A DNA stretch of 64,000 nucleotides, taken from positions 1,984,001 to 2,048,000 of the forward strand of contig NZ_CP011526.1 in the NCBI RefSeq assembly GCF_001027105.1. The letters are read 5' to 3'. Shown piece after piece: positions 58,730-64,000 of this stretch. Position numbers and translations under genes: made by a program. The notes beneath the pieces are model-generated. The model was not told the DNA's origin. It saw only the letters and a program-made list of their open reading frames with translations, and made no database searches. How positions within the stretch are numbered: position 1 is the first letter of the stretch; each line of letters opens with the position of its first letter. This stretch comes from Staphylococcus aureus. Its GTDB lineage: Bacteria; Bacillota; Bacilli; Staphylococcales; Staphylococcaceae.

Positions 58730-59364
58730 TTTCGTTCCGCCTCAGCTAATTTATGGTATTTAGGAGTAAATGTATGTACGTCTGAAGGTTTATCTAGCAA
58801 TTGATACATGACTGATGCATTTGGTAGCTGCGCAATCACTTCACCTTGTAATTCATCTTGTAATTTTACAGTATCTTTCCCAATATAAATAAATGGTTGG
58901 TTTAAATCTTCTAAAAAAGCTCGCAATGCCTCTATCGACATATATTGATCTTCTAAAATAGTCACTAATTGACCATTTTGCCACTGGAATATGCCTGTAT
59001 AAACTGCTTGTCGTCTTGCATCAAACACAGGAACCAATAATTTATCAGTATGATCGATTGTTGCTGCCAATGCCTTTAATGATGAAACACCATATAATTT
59101 AACATCTAACGCATACGCTAATGTTTTAGCAACAGTAACACCGATACGTAAGCCAGTATATGAACCAGGACCTTCAGCAACAATAATCGCATCTAATTGC
59201 TGTTTAGCTATTTTGCTCTGCTCAAATAGCTGACTAATCGCAGGCATTAATTGCACTGAATGATTTTGTTTAGAATCCGTAGTTATTTCAGCTAAAACTT
59301 CATCGTTTTGCATCAATGCTACTGATAATGGTTGATTCGATGTATCAATGAGCAGCGAATTCAT
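58702..59364 (-). CDS. tsaB: t6A synthesis scaffold TsaB
   Basis: This 220-residue inactive ASKH-fold paralogue of TsaD (YeaZ) forms the heterodimer with TsaD. It has LLIDTSNQPLSVALMQ, the conserved NHSVQLMPAI and AEGPGSYTGLRIGVTVAKTLAYAL segments, and ARRQAVYTGIFQW. ATG at 59364 is chosen because AAGGAGG precedes it; it overlaps tsaE by 20 bp. The longer frame runs into tsaE and is not supported. Confidence 0.93.
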   Translation of the reverse strand: MNSLLIDTSNQPLSVALMQNDEVLAEITTDSKQNHSVQLMPAISQLFEQSKIAKQQLDAIIVAEGPGSYTGLRIGVTVAKTLAYALDVKLYGVSSLKALAATIDHTDKLLVPVFDARRQAVYTGIFQWQNGQLVTILEDQYMSIEALRAFLEDLNQPFIYIGKDTVKLQDELQGEVIAQLPNASVMYQLLDKPSDVHTFTPKYHKLAEAERNWINSQKNN

Positions 59365-59806
59365 GGATAATTGCCTCCTTAATTTGTTCATAATGTTCTC
59401 CTTGCGCGAACAACTCAATTTGTCTTGTATTTTCAGATATTGTTGAAATGTTAATAGATAAATGCGTCGCTGGAAGTAAATCTTTTATAAATTGACTCCA
59501 TTCAATAACAGTAATTGCCTGATCTTCGAAAAATTCATCAAATCCTAAATCTTCATCAGAATCTTCTAAGCGATAACAATCCATATGATGCAATTTTAAA
59601 TTTTTACCCCTATATGATTTAATGATGTTAAATGTCGGGGAATTAATCGTACGTCTTACACCAAGAGCTTTTCCTATAAATTGCGTTAACGTTGTTTTAC
59701 CTGCTCCTAAATCTCCGTTAAGTAAAATCAAATCACCACTTTTCAATTGCTCAACTAAAAATATAGCAAATTGATTCATTTCATCTAAATTATTTATCTT
59801 TATCAA
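59345..59806 (-). CDS. tsaE: t6A synthesis ATPase TsaE
   Basis: This P-loop ATPase of about 153 residues is needed for t6A turnover. It has Walker A LNGDLGAGKTTLTQFIG (about residue 33), the TINSPTFNIIKSY switch region, LHHMDCYRL, and the Walker-B-like DQAITVIEWSQFI. It is first in the tsaE-tsaB-rimI-tsaD operon. I use TTG at 59806 because TAGGAG lies seven bases upstream; the ATG at 59839 lacks a site. Confidence 0.93.
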   Translation of the reverse strand: MIKINNLDEMNQFAIFLVEQLKSGDLILLNGDLGAGKTTLTQFIGKALGVRRTINSPTFNIIKSYRGKNLKLHHMDCYRLEDSDEDLGFDEFFEDQAITVIEWSQFIKDLLPATHLSINISTISENTRQIELFAQGEHYEQIKEAIIHEFAAH

Positions 59807-59950
59807 TGTTGATTCTCCTATATTATGCTTTTCATTCATAAAAATGATTATCCATTGTTCAATCGTATCTAACTTTATATTTAACCTTTATATTGTAACA
59901 AATTTCAACTTAAATTTCTTATCTTTGAAACAGATTATCTATTCAAAGTT

Positions 59951-60005
59951 AATTGTAAGAAAATTTAAAATATTTGTTGACATACTAAAGCAGATATAGT
60001 AAATT
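59951..60005 (+). promoter_or_regulatory. ilv operon promoter with CodY-like box
   Basis: AATTGTAAGAAAATT (59951-59965) matches the CodY motif AATTTTCWGAAAATT at 13 of 15 positions and ends 11 bp before a -35 TTGACA (59977-59982). The likely -10 is TAAATT (60000-60005) at 17-bp spacing. CodY would repress when branched-chain amino acids and GTP are plentiful. Confidence 0.7.
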
Positions 60006-60077
60006 AAATTTATCAAATTTTTAGACAATTCTAACTATTAAAGTGATATATACCATTCACGGAAGGAGTATAATAAA

Positions 60078-60158
60078 ATGCTTAATCAATATACTGAACA
60101 TCAACCGACAACTTCAAATATTATTATTTTATTATACTCTTTAGGACTCGAACGTTAG
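60078..60158 (+). CDS. ilv leader peptide
   Basis: This 26-codon ORF reads MLNQYTEHQPTTSN then IIILLYSLGLER, with a run of isoleucine and leucine codons before the stop. GGAAGGAG lies upstream. Ribosome stalling on these codons when Ile/Leu-tRNA is scarce would control the attenuator that follows. Confidence 0.85.
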   Translation: MLNQYTEHQPTTSNIIILLYSLGLER

Positions 60159-60240
60159 TAAATATTTACTAAACGCTTTAAGTCCTATTTCTGTTTGAAT
60201 GGGACTTGTAAACGTCCCAATAATATTGGGACGTTTTTTT
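60151..60240 (+). terminator. ilv attenuator
   Basis: Three competing structures are visible. A pause hairpin ACGTTAGTAAATATTTACTAAACG overlaps the leader stop. An antiterminator pairs AAGTCC (60179-60184) with GGGACTT (60201-60207). The terminator is the stem AACGTCCCAAT/ATTGGGACGTT (60211-60234), followed by seven Ts. The arrangement is a classic ribosome-mediated attenuator. Confidence 0.85.
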
Positions 60241-60316
60241 ATGTTTTATCTTTCAATTACTTATTTTTATTACTATAAAACATGATTAATCATTAAAATT
60301 TACGGGGGAATTTACT

Positions 60317-62005
60317 ATGCGAAGCGACATGATCAAAAAAGGAGATCACCAAGCACCAGCAAGAAGTCTTTTACATGCCACGGGCGCGCTAAAAAGTCCA
60401 ACTGATATGAACAAACCATTTGTAGCTATTTGTAACTCTTATATTGATATTGTTCCTGGACATGTTCACTTGAGAGAGCTTGCAGATATAGCTAAAGAAG
60501 CAATTAGAGAAGCCGGTGCCATTCCATTTGAATTCAATACAATTGGTGTTGATGATGGAATAGCTATGGGACATATCGGAATGCGATATTCTCTACCATC
60601 ACGTGAAATTATTGCAGATGCAGCTGAAACTGTAATTAACGCTCATTGGTTTGACGGCGTATTTTACATTCCTAATTGTGACAAGATTACACCCGGTATG
60701 ATTTTAGCAGCCATGAGGACAAACGTACCAGCTATCTTTTGCTCTGGTGGACCAATGAAAGCTGGCTTATCTGCACATGGAAAAGCATTAACACTTTCAT
60801 CAATGTTTGAAGCAGTCGGCGCATTTAAAGAAGGATCGATTTCTAAAGAAGAATTTTTAGATATGGAACAAAATGCCTGCCCTACTTGTGGTTCATGTGC
60901 TGGGATGTTTACTGCAAATTCAATGAACTGTTTGATGGAAGTTTTAGGTCTAGCATTACCATACAACGGTACTGCACTTGCAGTCAGTGATCAGCGACGA
61001 GAAATGATTCGCCAAGCAGCTTTTAAATTAGTTGAAAATATTAAAAATGATTTAAAACCACGTGATATCGTTACTCGCGAAGCAATTGATGATGCATTTG
61101 CACTTGATATGGCTATGGGTGGTTCAACAAACACGGTACTGCATACGTTAGCCATTGCCAATGAAGCTGGTATTGATTATGACTTAGAGCGCATTAATGC
61201 TATTGCCAAACGCACGCCATATTTATCAAAAATAGCACCTAGTTCATCGTATTCAATGCATGATGTGCATGAAGCTGGTGGCGTCCCAGCAATTATTAAT
61301 GAATTGATGAAGAAAGATGGCACGTTACACCCAGATAGAATCACAGTTACTGGCAAAACGTTACGTGAAAATAACGAAGGCAAAGAAATTAAGAACTTTG
61401 ATGTCATTCACCCTCTTGATGCACCATATGATGCACAAGGCGGTTTATCTATCTTATTTGGTAATATCGCCCCTAAAGGCGCAGTTATTAAAGTTGGCGG
61501 CGTTGATCCATCTATCAAAACATTTACTGGGAAAGCAATTTGTTTCAATTCGCATGATGAAGCTGTTGAAGCAATAGACAATCGTACCGTTCGTGCAGGC
61601 CACGTCGTTGTCATTAGATATGAAGGACCTAAAGGTGGACCAGGTATGCCTGAAATGTTAGCACCTACTTCCTCTATTGTTGGTCGCGGCTTAGGTAAAG
61701 ATGTTGCATTAATTACTGATGGGCGTTTTTCCGGTGCCACAAGAGGTATTGCAGTTGGTCATATTTCCCCTGAAGCTGCATCTGGTGGACCAATTGCCTT
61801 AATTGAAGATGGTGATGAGATTACTATTGATTTAACAAATCGTACATTAAACGTAAACCAGCCTGAAGATGTTCTAGCGCGTCGCCGAGAATCTTTAACA
61901 CCATTTAAAGCGAAAGTAAAAACAGGTTATCTAGCTCGTTATACTGCCCTAGTAACTAGCGCAAATACAGGTGGCGTCATGCAAGTCCCTGAGAATTTAA
62001 TTTAA
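60317..62005 (+). CDS. ilvD: Dihydroxy-acid dehydratase
   Basis: This 562-residue iron-sulfur enzyme dehydrates 2,3-dihydroxy acids in valine and isoleucine synthesis. Cluster cysteines lie in [12 protein letters not shown] and [18 protein letters not shown]. Other signatures are [21 protein letters not shown] and [33 protein letters not shown] ribosome binding site lies before the ATG. First structural gene of the operon, followed 27 bp later by ilvB. Confidence 0.97.
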
Positions 62006-62032
62006 TTTATTTTTATATTGGAGATGGTTAAA

Positions 62033-63802
62033 ATGTCTAAAACTCAACATGAAGTAAACCAAAATATTGACCCTTTAAAAATGGCTGAATCACTTGAACC
62101 TGAACAACTAAATGAAAAAACTTTAAATGATATGCGTTCAGGATCAGAAGTGCTAGTAGAAGCTCTACTTAAAGAAAATGTGGATTATTTATTCGGTTAT
62201 CCTGGTGGTGCCGTACTACCTTTATATGACACGTTTTATGATGGTAAAATCAAACATATTTTAGCAAGACACGAACAAGGTGCTGTTCATGCTGCAGAAG
62301 GTTATGCACGTGTATCTGGTAAAACTGGCGTCGTTGTAGTTACAAGCGGTCCAGGTGCAACTAATGTAATGACAGGTATTACGGATGCACATTGCGACTC
62401 TTTACCTCTAGTTGTATTCACTGGACAAGTTGCTACACCAGGCATTGGTAAAGATGCATTCCAAGAAGCGGATATTCTATCTATGACTTCACCAATTACA
62501 AAACAAAATTATCAAGTGAAACGTGTTGAAGATATCCCTAAAATCGTACACGAAGCTTTCCATGTAGCTAATTCTGGACGCAAAGGTCCTGTAGTGATTG
62601 ATTTTCCAAAAGATATGGGTGTTTTAGCTACAAATGTGGATTTATGCGACGAAATCAATATTCCAGGTTATGAAGTTGTTACAGAACCAGAAAATAAAGA
62701 CATTGACACTTTCATCTCACTTTTAAAAGAAGCGAAAAAGCCTGTCGTATTAGCCGGCGCAGGTATTAATCAATCAAAATCAAATCAATTATTAACACAG
62801 TTTGTTAATAAACATCAAATCCCAACAGTTACTACTTTACTAGGTCTAGGTGCTGTACCTTATGAGGATACACTATTTTTAGGTATGGGAGGAATGCATG
62901 GTTCTTATGCTAGTAACATGGCATTAACTGAGTGTGATTTACTCATTAATTTAGGTAGCCGCTTCGATGATAGATTAGCAAGCAAACCTGATGCCTTTGC
63001 ACCTAACGCCAAAATTGTACATGTAGATATTGATCCTTCAGAAATCAATAAAGTTATTCATGTAGATTTAGGTATTATTGCAGACTGTAAAAGATTTTTA
63101 GAATGTTTAAATGATAAAAATGTTGAGACTATAGAACACAGTGACTGGGTTAAACATTGTCAAAATAATAAGCAGAAACACCCATTTAAACTTGTTGAAG
63201 AAGATCAAGTATTTTGTAAGCCACAACAAACAATCGAATATATCGGCAAAATTACAAATGGTGAAGCAATTGTTACTACAGACGTGGGACAACATCAAAT
63301 GTGGGCAGCTCAATTTTATCCATTTAAAAATCACGGACAATGGGTTACAAGCGGTGGTTTAGGAACAATGGGATTCGGTATTCCTTCGTCAATTGGTGCC
63401 AAATTAGCTAATCCTGATAAAACAGTCGTATGTTTCGTCGGTGACGGTGGTTTCCAAATGACAAACCAAGAAATGGCACTTTTACCCGAATATGGTTTAG
63501 ATGTCAAAATCGTACTAATCAATAATGGAACATTAGGTATGGTTAAACAATGGCAAGATAAGTTCTTTAATCAACGCTTCTCACACTCAGTATTTAATGG
63601 TCAACCTGATTTTATGAAAATGGCAGAAGCATATGGCGTCAAAGGTTTCTTAATCGATAAGCCAGAACAACTGGAAGAACAATTAGATGCAGCGTTTGCT
63701 TATCAAGGACCAGCTTTAATTGAGGTTCGTATTTCCCCTACTGAAGCTGTAACCCCAATGGTTCCGAGTGGCAAATCAAATCATGAAATGGAGGGCTTAT
63801 AA
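62033..63802 (+). CDS. ilvB: Acetolactate synthase catalytic subunit
   Basis: This 589-residue ThDP-dependent enzyme makes acetolactate and acetohydroxybutyrate. The N-terminal domain has LFGYPGGAVLPLYDTF and the catalytic Glu in ILARHEQGAVHAAEGYARVSGK. The C-terminal domain carries the ThDP/Mg motif GDGGFQMTNQEMALLPEYGLDVKIVLINN. ATG at 62033 (MSKTQ) follows GGAGATGG; an earlier in-frame ATG is weaker. Its stop overlaps the ilvN start (TAATG). Confidence 0.95.
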   Translation: MSKTQHEVNQNIDPLKMAESLEPEQLNEKTLNDMRSGSEVLVEALLKENVDYLFGYPGGAVLPLYDTFYDGKIKHILARHEQGAVHAAEGYARVSGKTGVVVVTSGPGATNVMTGITDAHCDSLPLVVFTGQVATPGIGKDAFQEADILSMTSPITKQNYQVKRVEDIPKIVHEAFHVANSGRKGPVVIDFPKDMGVLATNVDLCDEINIPGYEVVTEPENKDIDTFISLLKEAKKPVVLAGAGINQSKSNQLLTQFVNKHQIPTVTTLLGLGAVPYEDTLFLGMGGMHGSYASNMALTECDLLINLGSRFDDRLASKPDAFAPNAKIVHVDIDPSEINKVIHVDLGIIADCKRFLECLNDKNVETIEHSDWVKHCQNNKQKHPFKLVEEDQVFCKPQQTIEYIGKITNGEAIVTTDVGQHQMWAAQFYPFKNHGQWVTSGGLGTMGFGIPSSIGAKLANPDKTVVCFVGDGGFQMTNQEMALLPEYGLDVKIVLINNGTLGMVKQWQDKFFNQRFSHSVFNGQPDFMKMAEAYGVKGFLIDKPEQLEEQLDAAFAYQGPALIEVRISPTEAVTPMVPSGKSNHEMEGL

Positions 63803-64000
63803 TGACAAGAATTCTTAAATTACAAGTTGCGGATCAAGTCAGCACGCTAAATCGAATTACAAGTGCTTTTGTTCGCCTACAATATAATATCGATACATTA
63901 CATGTTACACATTCTGAACAACCTGGGATTTCTAACATGGAAATTCAAGTCGATATTCAAGATGATACATCACTTCATATATTAATTAAAAAATTAAAAC
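63802..64000 (+). CDS. ilvN: Acetolactate synthase small (regulatory) subunit, cut by the window end
   Basis: The first 66 codons encode MTRILKLQVADQVSTLNRIT and SAFVRLQYNIDTLHVTHSEQ, an ACT domain that binds valine and activates and feedback-regulates IlvB. It is preceded by GAGGGC within ilvB and overlaps it by one base. The short form (ilvN/ilvH) is expected to end soon after the window. Confidence 0.9.
   Translation, partial: MTRILKLQVADQVSTLNRITSAFVRLQYNIDTLHVTHSEQPGISNMEIQVDIQDDTSLHILIKKLK

Overview
The window is a chromosomal stretch of Staphylococcus aureus. It is AT-rich, and most genes have strong AGGAGG-type ribosome binding sites. It carries species hallmarks: the complete agr quorum-sensing locus with RNAIII/delta-hemolysin, beta-hemolysin (hlb), the leukocidin pair lukG/lukH (lukB/lukA), the map/eap adhesin and the pmtRABCD exporter of phenol-soluble modulins. 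The autoinducing peptide in agrD (YSTCDFIM) makes it agr group I. hlb is uninterrupted and its phage attachment core is intact, so no phiSa3-type prophage sits there. This, together with a homopolymer frameshift in map and a decayed island beside groEL, fits a CC8-like strain such as COL, but that strain assignment is inference.

Layout. 1-9.4 kb: metabolism (end of pheA, dicarboxylate transporter sdcS, a beta-helix protein, nicotinamidase, Mn-pyrophosphatase, AldH, phosphogluconolactonase, a YolD protein behind a LexA-type operator). 9.4-10.5 kb: IS1182-family transposase remnant, dispersed intergenic repeat and a small membrane peptide gene. 10.5-18.4 kb: C45-family hydrolase, DUF1700/DUF4097 pair, thioredoxin-like protein and the pmt operon. 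18.5-18.8 kb: a compact locus that looks like an Fst-type type I toxin-antitoxin module with a LexA-type operator over the toxin promoter. 18.9-30.2 kb: aminotransferase, map, hlb, lukG/H, M20 peptidase (dapE-like), methyltransferase and fhuD1. 30.3-35.3 kb: potassium transporter, then a scar of two tandem pathogenicity-island (SaPI) insertions ending at the 3' end of groEL (terS, integrase fragments, att-containing direct repeats). 35.3-41.4 kb: groESL with a CIRCE operator, mroQ, sdrH, nitroreductase, C-N hydrolase. 41.7-45.1 kb: RNAIII/hld and agrBDCA. 45.5-49 kb: sucrose genes scrR-scrB-scrK. 49.2-53 kb: ammonium transporter, TusA/TsuA thiosulfate pair, redox repressor rex. 53.2-59.8 kb: ABC-F ATPase, a cluster of DnaA boxes, a membrane MutS-like protein and the t6A operon tsaE-tsaB-rimI-tsaD. 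59.9-64 kb: ilv operon start with CodY-like box, leader peptide and attenuator, then ilvD-ilvB-ilvN (cut by the window end).

How the parts connect. Much of the window serves agr-controlled virulence. MroQ helps agr signalling, agrBDCA drives RNAIII and PSM production, PmtABCD exports PSMs, and hlb, lukGH and map encode secreted factors. The observations I consider most worth checking are the LexA-linked type I toxin candidate (18.5-18.8 kb), the DnaA-box cluster next to the ydiF/gcp-type neighbourhood (55.27-55.41 kb), the tandem SaPI scar at groEL, and the poly-A frameshift that separates the last domain of Map.
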